In this document: positions 1 to 7,934 of the stretch, piece after piece
Position numbering within the stretch: position 1 is the first letter of the stretch
Layout of the letters: each line of letters opens with the position of its first letter
Translations under genes and position numbers: made by a program
Assembly (NCBI RefSeq): GCF_004345615.1
Contig: NZ_SLWK01000002.1
Location: forward strand, 248,001 to 312,000
Direction of reading: 5' to 3'
DNA: 64,000 nucleotides
Source of the DNA: Natronoflexus pectinivorans
GTDB lineage: Bacteria > Bacteroidota > Bacteroidia > Bacteroidales > Marinilabiliaceae
The notes under the pieces: model-generated
Database searches by the model: none
The model's input: the letters and a program-made list of their open reading frames with translations, nothing else
What the model was told of the DNA's origin: nothing

Positions 1-1168
1 TGTTGTTTACGCTATTCGCTTCAGGAGTGTTTTTAGCGGGTATTAATTGTAGCATATCCTGAAACACGCTAAGTGTTCCAACAATATCTTTAATACCATC
101 ATATAGATCGTATTGGGTTGTAATAATTCCTTCATCATCATCTATTAAAACTGCACCGGTTGCGTCTTGAACAAATTTTTGATTGCGGTTGCTTGTGGCG
201 AATGTAAGGAATACTTCACTTGTTAGATGGTAATATGTCCCGTCGGTATTTCCATCACGCAGTTCAGCAATGGAACTGACTTCAATGGGGAATTGGAACG
301 TAGCAGAAGAAACATCACTATCGTCCATGTCTTCCATTTCGGCATAAGCCCAAACGGTGGTGGTTTCAGATATGGTAAAAGCTTCGGTGTATGTTTCCCA
401 CTCATCCTCTTCATTGGTTTTATAGAAAACTGTTGCTCCATCAGTAGCACTGCTGATGGTTACTTCTACTTCCTCAAAAAAGTTCCCGCCGTTGGGGGTG
501 AAGGTGGGGGCTGAGACTTTTGTTATTTCTAGTGCTTTGGTATCTAGAACATCATTAAGCACGGATCTTAACTCAAGATGTGCTAATACTGTACCTGCTT
601 CATAAACAAGGGTGAAGTTGCCTTCATCATCAGTTGACGTAGCAGAAATCAAATTACTTGCAGCATCAAACGCTAAAACGACATGTTTTTCAGAATAGTC
701 TGAATGATCAAAAACTATATCATTTTGAGTTATATAAACAGGGTTCGTTATTTCTTGGGCTGCTGGTAGGGCTTGTGTTTGATAGTTTGAGCCATAATTA
801 GGGCCGAGTCTGTCTCTATAAGTCGCCGCAGTGCTAATGTTATTTCCTCTTTCAAACAAAATCCAGAAGGTTGTTGATGAAGAGGGGGTTCCTAGTACAA
901 GTGGTGCATCAGCATAACTGGTGGATGTGATATATCGGCTTGATTCACTATCCCAACATCTATATTGGTTTGAACTGTTAAAGAGCCGATAACGTGCATC
1001 ATCCCTCTCGTAGTCCGTTAATGTTACCAGAATTGCACTTTTGGAGGTTGGCGTCGAAATGTCTATCTGTGCAGGTCTCATTTCAATTGTAACTGATTGA
1101 GAAAAAGATAAGGCAGGAATCAATACAAATAAAATAAGGATGGCTTTTTTGAGTAAAATTCGTTTCAT
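1..1168 (-). CDS. Secreted multidomain protein, C-terminus cut off by the window edge
   Basis: The frame reads open from an ATG at 1168 to base 1, so only the first 389 codons are present. The first ~23 residues are a signal peptide (MKRILLKKAILILFVLIPAL, then SFSQ). The next ~150 residues match nothing I recognise. Around residues 210-270 there is a CHB_HEX_C/FN3-like stretch (FTPNGGNFFEEVEVTIS, then DGATVFYKTN), as often found in secreted Bacteroidota proteins. From about residue 290 the pattern YYHLTSEVFLTFAT ... KFVQDATGAVLIDDDEG resembles the OB-fold-like modules found in secreted nucleases and adhesins of this phylum. It is exported; a T9SS sorting domain may follow but lies outside the window. 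The function is unknown. Confidence 0.75.
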   Translation of the reverse strand, partial: MKRILLKKAILILFVLIPALSFSQSVTIEMRPAQIDISTPTSKSAILVTLTDYERDDARYRLFNSSNQYRCWDSESSRYITSTSYADAPLVLGTPSSSTTFWILFERGNNISTAATYRDRLGPNYGSNYQTQALPAAQEITNPVYITQNDIVFDHSDYSEKHVVLAFDAASNLISATSTDDEGNFTLVYEAGTVLAHLELRSVLNDVLDTKALEITKVSAPTFTPNGGNFFEEVEVTISSATDGATVFYKTNEEDEWETYTEAFTISETTTVWAYAEMEDMDDSDVSSATFQFPIEVSSIAELRDGNTDGTYYHLTSEVFLTFATSNRNQKFVQDATGAVLIDDDEGIITTQYDLYDGIKDIVGTLSVFQDMLQLIPAKNTPEANSVNN

Positions 1169-1513
1169 AATTTCATTTTTATATTAAACATTTATAACTG
1201 TGATTATTTTCTTTAGATAATAAGTTAAAAATCATATTTGTCTATAGGATTTCTAATCATAATGCAGGCCGGATCTCTATAGCGCTTATGCGTTATGCCA
1301 ATAGCTGTTTCATAAAAATAACAAAATAACTCTTTATTCCAAATGACAGATGTCGGCTAAAACCTTGAATTAAATCTTTTTGAAACTTGAATCAGCAATA
1401 AAAAGACCTTTGCGTCTCCCTGTCTCTGCGTTTATCTTCTTAAAATTACCATCAATAAATCAAATTTTCAATGAATTCATGTAAAGATTTTGTTGCCAGC
1501 TCATCTTTATCAA
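1169..1513. other. Gene-free stretch, about 345 bp
   Basis: AT-rich DNA between two leftward genes. It contains a phrase of the form CCTTTGCGTCTCCCTGTCTC near 1409, reminiscent of CTTTGCGTC-type intergenic repeats seen in Bacteroidota genomes. I see no hairpin terminator or credible small gene. Confidence 0.5.
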
Positions 1514-2035
1514 TTATTTGCCGGATTCTTTAAGCATCAACTGATAGTTCTCCTCATCAAAGCATACGAAAACGACCTTTTTGATGGCGGGTGTTTGCGA
1601 GAGTGTTTGCTTTACCGTATGGTATGCAATTTTCGCTGCATCTTTCTTTGGGTATCCATAAACCCCTGCGCTGATGTTGGGAAAAGCAATGGAGGTGCAG
1701 CCATGCTCTTGGGCTAGAAACAAGGAGTTTCGGTAGCAGTTGGCAAGTTTTTCAGGTTCGCTTTGGGTACCACCTTCCCAAACGGGGCCAACGGTATGAA
1801 TTACATATTTGGCAGGAAGCTTACCGGCTGAGGTAATGACGGCTTCGCCGGTTGGACATTCACCCGATTGAGCGACAATTAGTTTGCACTCATCTAAAAT
1901 AGTCGAGCCGCCGGCTTTGTGAATGGCTCCATCTACACCACCACCTCCAGTCAGACTGCTTTTGGCTGCATTAACAATGGCATCGCATTTAATTTTGGTG
2001 ATGTCACCCATCACGATTTCAATGGTTGATTGCAT
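1514..2035 (-). CDS. Macrodomain protein (ADP-ribose / O-acetyl-ADP-ribose hydrolase family)
   Basis: This 173-residue single-domain protein covers the whole macrodomain. Visible motifs are GDITKIKCDAIVNAA (adenine and ribose side), GGGGVDGAIHKAGG (catalytic and phosphate loop) and FPNISAGVYGYPKKDAA (diphosphate loop). The layout matches MacroD/YmdB-type enzymes, which remove the acetyl group from O-acetyl-ADP-ribose or hydrolyse ADP-ribosyl-protein bonds. There is no signal peptide, so it is cytoplasmic. It stands alone: the gene to the left is a secreted protein and the GH42 gene to the right is divergent. The ATG at 2035 is the only sensible start. The family assignment is firm; the substrate is unknown. 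Confidence 0.93.
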   Translation of the reverse strand: MQSTIEIVMGDITKIKCDAIVNAAKSSLTGGGGVDGAIHKAGGSTILDECKLIVAQSGECPTGEAVITSAGKLPAKYVIHTVGPVWEGGTQSEPEKLANCYRNSLFLAQEHGCTSIAFPNISAGVYGYPKKDAAKIAYHTVKQTLSQTPAIKKVVFVCFDEENYQLMLKESGK

Positions 2036-2060
2036 GAGAATGGAGATTTTTGGTAATTCC

Positions 2061-2207
2061 TATTTACAATAGATAGTTAGTCCCGAATATCTCGGAATTA
2101 GATTTAAGACGCAAGTAAGTATCACATAGTCAGCTAATTAAGTGTTGTTGCGGTAGATTCATAAACGTTTGATAATTAGGTAAATAAAAAAGATTAACAA
2201 CTGTTGT
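2061..2207 (-). repeat. Dispersed ~130-bp AT-rich repeat, copy 1 (inverted)
   Basis: Read on the minus strand, this begins with TTTTTTATTTACCTAATTAT and runs through CAAACGTTTATGAAT, TAATTAGCTGA, a TTACTTG(C/T)GT block and CTATTGTAAAT. The same blocks in the same order occur at 7778-7918 and 26487-26622 on the plus strand. This copy differs by an internal change that creates a CCCGAATATCTCGG-like element. It has no coding content and its boundaries are approximate. Confidence 0.8.
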
Positions 2208-2303
2208 ATTTAAAACGAACCTTTAAGTTAGTCTATTTAGTGGCATTAATGAAATAATTCACTGCTTTCCGACTAGGTTTTTACACGATAATAATCGCGT
2301 AGC

Positions 2304-2369
2304 AGATTTCTCGGTTTGCTCGTCTTGGCCTCCTGAAGGTTTTGTCATTTCGGGCAGAGCGAGAAATCT
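2304..2369. repeat. REP-like inverted repeat
   Basis: AGATTTCTCG at 2304-2313 is the exact reverse complement of CGAGAAATCT at 2360-2369. The inner parts are also related (GTTTGCTCG against GGGCAGAG). The motif resembles GTCATTTCGAGCGAAGCGAG-type intergenic repeats of Bacteroidota. A degenerate single arm lies near 12690-12725. No REP-associated transposase is in the window. Confidence 0.55.
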
Positions 2370-2530
2370 ATCTTAATTAGTCGGTCAGTTGTATTTTTAT
2401 TGCCTTATGTTATAGATTGTCCACCGATGGAACGATCTCGAATTCATTTTTACAACCATGGCTGAACCCCCTGATTTTGTCGAGAAAGAATGTTTTAATC
2501 TGTCAGTGTAGAATGAAAGTCTTGATTGTC

Positions 2531-2553
2531 TATAGTGTAAATAAAACACTATA
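2531..2553. promoter_or_regulatory. Palindrome upstream of the GH42 gene
   Basis: TATAGTGT (2531-2538) and ACACTATA (2546-2553) are perfect 8-bp arms around a 7-nt centre. The site is 75 bp before the GH42 start, a reasonable operator position. AT-rich DNA yields such palindromes by chance fairly often, so this is only a candidate. Confidence 0.35.
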
Positions 2554-2628
2554 AACGATTGTGGTTTATCACAGATGTATTATCTTGCAACTCTATCCTT
2601 GCCACTTAATCACAAAAACCTGAATGAT

Positions 2629-4707
2629 ATGCGAAAGATTACAATTTGTTTATTGTTTTCTGCATTGCTGTTCCATGTTTGGGGGCAGGATGCAAACCGT
2701 TTTTTTCCCGAGGATAGATTGTTGATTCCCGGTGCATTTTATTATCCCGAGCACTGGCCTGAACATCAGTGGGAGAGAGATTTTGAGAAGATGGCCGAGA
2801 TGGGTTTTGAGTTTGTGCACATGGCAGAGTTTGCCTGGGCATTTCTGGAGCCAAGTGAGGGTGTTTATGATTTTGATTGGCTTGACCGAGCCATTGAACT
2901 GGCTGCGAAAAACGGTCTTAAAGTCATGCTCTGTACTCCCACTGCAACCATTCCTGTTTGGATGGGCATTAAATATCCCGATGTTTATCTCATGAATAAC
3001 CAGTATCGGCGGGCTGAGCATGGATCCAGACAGAACAACTCCTTAGTAAGTGCTAAATACATTGAATTGTCGGAGAAAATCATCCGTGAAATGGGCAGGC
3101 GTTATGGAGATAACCCGCACGTATGGGGCTGGCAGCTTGACAATGAACCTTATGCCAAGGACGATTACAGTCCTGCAGCGCAAGAAGCTTTTCGTCAATG
3201 GCTGAAGGATCGTTATGAAACCATCGATGCACTTAATTATGCATGGGGAACTGCGTTTTGGAGTATTACCTACAGCAGTTTTGATGAGGTGCGGATTCAT
3301 AATACAGCATCCATTGACTGGTGGGGGAATAATCCGCATGCAGTTTTGGATTTCAGAAGGTTTACAGCGTGGGTACAAGCCAACGATCTCGATCGGCAGG
3401 CCTTGATCTTACGGGAGTATATTAATCCCAATCAGTTTATCACAACCAACTACGTGGCTGTACCTGGCAATGCCGACCCCCGTTTAACCCGGAATCTTGA
3501 TTTTATCTCTTATACTTCATACCCGAATAATGGCAGTCCCAATTTGGGAGAAAATGGATTCAGGTTGGGCAATCATACTTCCTTAATGCTGGCCAACGAT
3601 TATTTCAGACCTATTAACGGAGTTACCGGAGTTCTGGAAATTCAACCTGGGCAGGTAAATTGGGCCAACTCAAACTCCATGTTGATGCCGGGAACGGTTC
3701 ATATGTGGTTGTATCATTGTTTTGGTGCCGGCTCCAGATTGGCCAGTTCATATCGTTTCAGGCAAAAAATATATGGCGTTGAGCAATATCACGATGGCAT
3801 GTTGAGAACAGACGGTGTTACTCCTTCTCAGGGAGGAGAGGAGTACATCAGGTTTATAGAAGAAGTTAAGATGCTTGAGGGTATGGATGTTAATGCTGAA
3901 ATGCCGAAAGATTATGCAGCGAAAGCGACGGCAATTTTATGGAGTCACGATAATATGTGGGATCATAATCGTCAGCCCCAAAATCATCGATGGAACATCT
4001 GGGATCATACCCTTAAGTATCATCAGATTCTCAAATCTATTGATGCCCCCGTAGATTACGTTTCAGAAACCTGCGATTGGAAACGCTATCCAACATTGAT
4101 AGTTCCTGCCTATCAGGCGGTAGATTCTGCCTTGATTGAAAAACTTTCGAATTACGCATACCAGGGTGGAAACCTTATTGTTACATGTCGTACAGCCAAG
4201 AAAAATCGGTTTGGACATTTCTGGGAAGCTGGCTGGAGTGCCCCAATTTACGACCTTATTGGGGCAGAAATATCCGGTTATGATATGTTACCTGGCTATC
4301 GCCACGCAACTGTGGAGATGAATGGCAATAAGTATCAGTGGAATGTGTGGGGTGAGTTATTAAACCCTTATAAAGAAGAGTATGCAATAGCCAGGTACGC
4401 CGACCAGTTCTATGCAGGTAAAAGCGCTGTTACCCATCGTGTAGCCGGAAGTGGAACTGTTACTTACATTGGAGTGGATACTGAATCGGGCGAATTGGAA
4501 AAAGAGCTGATACGTTCGCTATTTGAAAAACGAGGCTTGCCTGTATCTGACCTTCCGCAGGGAGTATTCTCATACTGGAGAGATGGATTTCGAGTGGCAG
4601 TAAATTATAGTTCTGAAACTTTTGAAATGCCACTGCCTGAGAATGCGAAAATCATAATCGGGGAGAGAAAACTAGCATCTCCTGGTGTTTTGGTTTGGAT
4701 TGAGTAA
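2629..4707 (+). CDS. GH42 beta-galactosidase, exported
   Basis: The 692-residue protein (from the chosen start) has the (beta/alpha)8 barrel of GH42: GAFYYPEHWPEHQWERD near the N-terminus, then GWQLDNEPY with the acid/base Glu at about 173, and VLEIQPGQVNW with the likely nucleophile Glu at about 337. Residues ~400-600 fit the trimerisation domain and a short C-terminal beta domain follows. GH42 enzymes release terminal beta-galactose. I chose ATG 2629 because it opens directly on a signal peptide (MRKITICLLFSALLFHVWG); an in-frame ATG at 2575 would bury it. Many GH42 enzymes are cytoplasmic, so the signal peptide is notable. It is monocistronic, ending in a strong hairpin. Confidence 0.93.
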   Translation: MRKITICLLFSALLFHVWGQDANRFFPEDRLLIPGAFYYPEHWPEHQWERDFEKMAEMGFEFVHMAEFAWAFLEPSEGVYDFDWLDRAIELAAKNGLKVMLCTPTATIPVWMGIKYPDVYLMNNQYRRAEHGSRQNNSLVSAKYIELSEKIIREMGRRYGDNPHVWGWQLDNEPYAKDDYSPAAQEAFRQWLKDRYETIDALNYAWGTAFWSITYSSFDEVRIHNTASIDWWGNNPHAVLDFRRFTAWVQANDLDRQALILREYINPNQFITTNYVAVPGNADPRLTRNLDFISYTSYPNNGSPNLGENGFRLGNHTSLMLANDYFRPINGVTGVLEIQPGQVNWANSNSMLMPGTVHMWLYHCFGAGSRLASSYRFRQKIYGVEQYHDGMLRTDGVTPSQGGEEYIRFIEEVKMLEGMDVNAEMPKDYAAKATAILWSHDNMWDHNRQPQNHRWNIWDHTLKYHQILKSIDAPVDYVSETCDWKRYPTLIVPAYQAVDSALIEKLSNYAYQGGNLIVTCRTAKKNRFGHFWEAGWSAPIYDLIGAEISGYDMLPGYRHATVEMNGNKYQWNVWGELLNPYKEEYAIARYADQFYAGKSAVTHRVAGSGTVTYIGVDTESGELEKELIRSLFEKRGLPVSDLPQGVFSYWRDGFRVAVNYSSETFEMPLPENAKIIIGERKLASPGVLVWIE

Positions 4708-4761
4708 GAAGATTTAGTTGAATTTTTTGGTGGCGGCCAACGAATATAATCACTTTGAAAG

Positions 4762-4795
4762 CAAAGCCAGAAAAGATTTATCTTTTCTGGCTTTG
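4762..4795. terminator. Bidirectional hairpin terminator
   Basis: A perfect 15-bp stem (CAAAGCCAGAAAAGA with TCTTTTCTGGCTTTG) and a 4-nt loop lie between the converging GH42 and copA-type genes, placed to end transcription from both. Confidence 0.85.
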
Positions 4796-4829
4796 TGGTT
4801 GTACATGGTTTGATTATCTGGTTTTTAAT

Positions 4830-7046
4830 TTAAAGCTTCTTCATTTTTAATCTCAGGCTGTTACTAACCACCGATACCGAACTCAACGCCATGGCTGCAC
4901 CGGCTACCATCGGGTCTAGCAGAAATCCTGTAAATGGATAGAGTAGGCCGGCTGCCACCGGAATGGCAATGACATTATAAATAAATGCCCAAAAGAGATT
5001 CTCCTTAATGGTTTTTACTGTATGTTTTGAGAGTTGAATGGCTTTTGGAATCTGTTCCAGATCCGACGACATCAACGTGATTTTTGCCACGTCCATAGCT
5101 ATATCGGTGCCTTGCCCCATGGCAATGCTTACGTCTGCCAAAGCCAAAGCCTCGCTGTCGTTAATGCCATCGCCCACCATGGCCACTTTTTTCCCTTTTT
5201 GGCGAAGTTCTTTTACAAAATCTCCTTTTTGTGATGGAAGAACTTCTGCTTTGAAATGTTCAATTCCGGCTCTTTGAGCAATTACTTTTGCTGTTTCATG
5301 GTTGTCGCCGGTGAGCATATAAACTTCAATGCCGCTGGCATGAAGTTTCTCAACGGCTTTGGCCGAAGTGGGCTTTATCTCGTCGGTAATGGCTATAACA
5401 GCCATTACCTGCATGCTGTTTGCAAAGTAAATCACAGTTTTGGCTTCATCGTGAAATTGCTCAATCTGTTGTTCCCAATCAGGAGAAAGTTCGATATTAT
5501 TTTCATCCATCAATAGGCGGTTTCCCACAAGCCACTTTTGATCATCTACGATGGCCTTCGCTCCCCTTCCCGTAATGCTTGAGAAGTTCGAAATTGTAAC
5601 ATCTACTGTTTGTGAGTTTTGCAGAGACTTGCAGACGGCCTCTGCCAGAGGATGTTCCGATTGCGATTCTATGGCCAACAGGATGGAGCGGAGTTTTGAT
5701 TCTTCTTCCGGTTTCCAAATCTCATCGGTGACTTCAGGTTTGCCAATGGTTATGGTTCCTGTTTTGTCCAACACTACTGTGTCGATGTTGTGAGCCAACT
5801 CCAAACTTTCTGCATCTTTAATCAGAATGCCGTTTTCGGCCCCTTTGCCCACTCCAACCATGATGGCCGTTGGTGTGGCAAGCCCCAAAGCACACGGACA
5901 GGCAATGATCAACACCGTAATAAAAGCGAGCAATGCCTGAGTAAAGGCATTTTGTTCTGACAGAAAAATCCATGCAATGAAACTGATGAGTGCAATGACG
6001 ATGACCACCGGCACAAAAACAGAAGCAATTTTATCCACCAGTTTTTGCACAGGCGCTTTGCTGGCCTGTGCTTTCTGTACCATCTCAATGATTTGCGAAA
6101 GCATGGTCTCTTTGCCAACTTTTTGGGCCACAATTCTCAAACTTCCTTTTTGGTTTACCGTGCCGGCAAGAACCTGGTCGCCCTTCTGTTTCTCCACAGG
6201 AATAGGTTCTCCCGAAATCATGCTTTCATCGACAAAGGATTCGCCAAAAATCACTTTTGCATCCACAGGAATTTTATCACCGGGGCGCACCAGAAGAATT
6301 TCTCCTTTGCTGATTTCGGAGATATCAGCAATCTGTGTTTTTCCGTTTTTATCAATTTTAATCACCTGTTTTGGCTGCAGTCCCATCAGTTTCCGGATGG
6401 CCGATGAGGTGTTTGATTTGGCCTTCTCTTCAAGAAAGCGCCCAACTAAAATAAAGGCGACGATCACTGCAGCGGCTTCAAACCACACGTGTGCATGAAG
6501 TCCCTGGTGGTGCCAAAACTGCGGATAAACGGTGTTGAAAACACTGAAAATGTAGGCAATACCTGTACTCAGAGCTACCAGAGTGTCCATATTGGCCGTG
6601 AAATGTCGTGCCTGTTTCCATCCATTTATGAAAAACTGCCGGCCAAATACCATCAAAACAGGAGTCGTTAACGCCCACATGATATAATTGGCATAAGGTA
6701 TGTTCATGAAGAACATACCTATGACCATCACCGGCATGGAAAATGCGATGGCCCACCACATATTTTTACGCGCTTTATTGTGAGCCTCCTTATAGATGTC
6801 TTCCTGCTCAACGGATTCATCAATGAGAATATCGTAACCAATTGAATTAAGAGCTTCCTTAAAATCGGCGGGTGAAACAATTGCATCGTCATATTCAATA
6901 TGTGCCGATGCATCTGCAAAATTTACCGAAGCACTATTTACGCCATTTTGTTTATTGAGTGTTTTTTCGGCATTGATGGCGCACGAGGCACAGGAAAGTC
7001 CTGTGATGGCATATCTTTTATTGGTAACTGAAGATTGGGTTTTCAT
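4830..7046 (-). CDS. copA: Copper-translocating P1B-type ATPase
   Basis: 738 residues with the CopA architecture. One N-terminal HMA domain carries the metal site GLSCASC (C19, C22). Transmembrane helices follow; the ion-selectivity motif IACPCALGL is in the sixth core helix (CPC near 383), then DKTGT with the phosphorylated Asp near 426, the SEHPLAEAV nucleotide-binding HP motif, and [11 protein letters not shown] near 624. The CPC plus CxxC combination indicates Cu+ export across the inner membrane. The gene upstream on the same strand is an AraC-type regulator with its own HMA-like CxxC, 91 bp away, suggesting linked copper control. The leader contains a palindrome (7062-7080). Having one HMA rather than two is within the family norm. 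Confidence 0.96.
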   Translation of the reverse strand: MKTQSSVTNKRYAITGLSCASCAINAEKTLNKQNGVNSASVNFADASAHIEYDDAIVSPADFKEALNSIGYDILIDESVEQEDIYKEAHNKARKNMWWAIAFSMPVMVIGMFFMNIPYANYIMWALTTPVLMVFGRQFFINGWKQARHFTANMDTLVALSTGIAYIFSVFNTVYPQFWHHQGLHAHVWFEAAAVIVAFILVGRFLEEKAKSNTSSAIRKLMGLQPKQVIKIDKNGKTQIADISEISKGEILLVRPGDKIPVDAKVIFGESFVDESMISGEPIPVEKQKGDQVLAGTVNQKGSLRIVAQKVGKETMLSQIIEMVQKAQASKAPVQKLVDKIASVFVPVVIVIALISFIAWIFLSEQNAFTQALLAFITVLIIACPCALGLATPTAIMVGVGKGAENGILIKDAESLELAHNIDTVVLDKTGTITIGKPEVTDEIWKPEEESKLRSILLAIESQSEHPLAEAVCKSLQNSQTVDVTISNFSSITGRGAKAIVDDQKWLVGNRLLMDENNIELSPDWEQQIEQFHDEAKTVIYFANSMQVMAVIAITDEIKPTSAKAVEKLHASGIEVYMLTGDNHETAKVIAQRAGIEHFKAEVLPSQKGDFVKELRQKGKKVAMVGDGINDSEALALADVSIAMGQGTDIAMDVAKITLMSSDLEQIPKAIQLSKHTVKTIKENLFWAFIYNVIAIPVAAGLLYPFTGFLLDPMVAGAAMALSSVSVVSNSLRLKMKKL

Positions 7047-7061
7047 TGTACTGTCTTTTTA

Positions 7062-7080
7062 TTGTTGTTATTAACAACAA
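7062..7080. promoter_or_regulatory. Palindrome in the copA leader
   Basis: TTGTTGTTA and TAACAACAA are perfect 9-bp arms around one central base, 15 bp before the copA start. This is a plausible operator or 5'-UTR hairpin. No consensus known to me is matched. Confidence 0.45.
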
Positions 7081-7137
7081 AATTGCAAAAACATGGGGGG
7101 AGACGTGTTATACTTTTTCGTAAATGATTTACAATAT

Positions 7138-7698
7138 TTACAGATAGTCCAGAGAATTTCTTTTTTTCTCTTTTATTTTTTTAAAATGCGATGGAGTTAA
7201 TCCTGTCATTTTTTTGAACTGACTGCTGAGATACGCCACGCTGGAATAGTTTAGTTTATCAGCAATCTGACTTAGACTAAGTTCATCATATACCAATAAC
7301 TCCTTTGCCTTTTCAATTTTTTGCGTGATGTAGAACTTCTCAATTGGTTTTCCTTCGGTTTCGCTAAATATGTTGCTGATGTAGTTGTAGTCGTAATTTA
7401 CCAGATTTGTGAGATATGCGGAAAGGTTGATGTTCGGAGCTTCTTCAGAATGGTGAATAAGTTTGATGATGGATGTTTTTATCTTTTCTATGATTTGTGC
7501 CTTTCTATTCCCGATTAAGTTAAAACCCAATGGTTTTAACTTGCTTTCAATGAGTTTTATCTGTTCAGGATTTAGTTCTTCCATAATCTCAACCTCACCC
7601 AGTTCAGTTTTTATTACATGAAAGCCGGAATCCTTAACCAGATTTTCAATCACCAGAATACAACGGTTGCAAACCATGTTTTTAATATACAACTTCAT
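7138..7698 (-). CDS. AraC-family regulator with N-terminal HMA-like metal-binding module
   Basis: 186 residues. The first ~68 have the length and pattern of an HMA fold, with MVCNRC (C10, C13) where CopZ-type domains carry CxxC. The C-terminal ~85 residues are a complete AraC/XylS double helix-turn-helix: KIEKAKELLVYDELSLSQIA, then the second helix region ending in FKKMTGLTPSHFKK. A regulator with its own thiol metal site, directly before a copper ATPase on the same strand, suggests a sensor of cuprous or other soft metal ions that drives the pump. This is inference; no DNA site is proven. The short size and absence of a cupin domain separate it from sugar-type AraC proteins such as the one at 14841. 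The start at 7698 places CNRC at the usual HMA distance. Confidence 0.85.
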   Translation of the reverse strand: MKLYIKNMVCNRCILVIENLVKDSGFHVIKTELGEVEIMEELNPEQIKLIESKLKPLGFNLIGNRKAQIIEKIKTSIIKLIHHSEEAPNINLSAYLTNLVNYDYNYISNIFSETEGKPIEKFYITQKIEKAKELLVYDELSLSQIADKLNYSSVAYLSSQFKKMTGLTPSHFKKIKEKKRNSLDYL

Positions 7699-7777
7699 AT
7701 ATTTTGTTTAAAAAATAACAATCAAATTACTGATGGGTTGTTAAATGTTTTCAATTTTTATACATTTATTTCATTTT

Positions 7778-7918
7778 AATAGTTTGTTGAGCTTTTTTAT
7801 TTACCTAATTATCAAACGTTTATGAATTTGCTGCAATGATATCTAATTAGCTGATAATAATAAGCTTACTTGTGTTTAATATCTAATAATCTATAAGTCT
7901 AACGATCTATTGTAATTT
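7778..7918 (+). repeat. Dispersed ~130-bp AT-rich repeat, copy 2
   Basis: Shares ordered blocks with copy 3 at 26487-26622 (for example CTAATTATCAAA, AAGCTTACTTGTGT, ATCTAATAATCTAT, GTCTAACGATCTATTG) and, inverted, with copy 1 at 2061-2207. It lies directly before the GH65-like gene and so may form its promoter or leader. Confidence 0.85.
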
Positions 7919-7934
7919 ATTAAAAATAAATATA

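Larger units (their letters stand above)
2036..2628. other. Long divergent intergenic region with repeats
   Basis: About 590 bp without a supported gene between the leftward macrodomain gene and the rightward GH42 gene. It holds an inverted copy of a dispersed repeat (2061-2207), a REP-like inverted repeat (2304-2369) and a small operator-like palindrome (2531-2553), listed separately. Confidence 0.6.

Noticed and set aside
227-514. Open frames on the plus strand opposite the truncated secreted protein gene
   Set aside because: The minus-strand frame is continuous from ATG 1168 to base 1 with signal peptide and recognisable domains; the plus-strand frames have no such features.
2575-2628. 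Upstream ATG of the GH42 gene
   Set aside because: It would place 18 residues before a good signal peptide; ATG 2629 starts directly on it.
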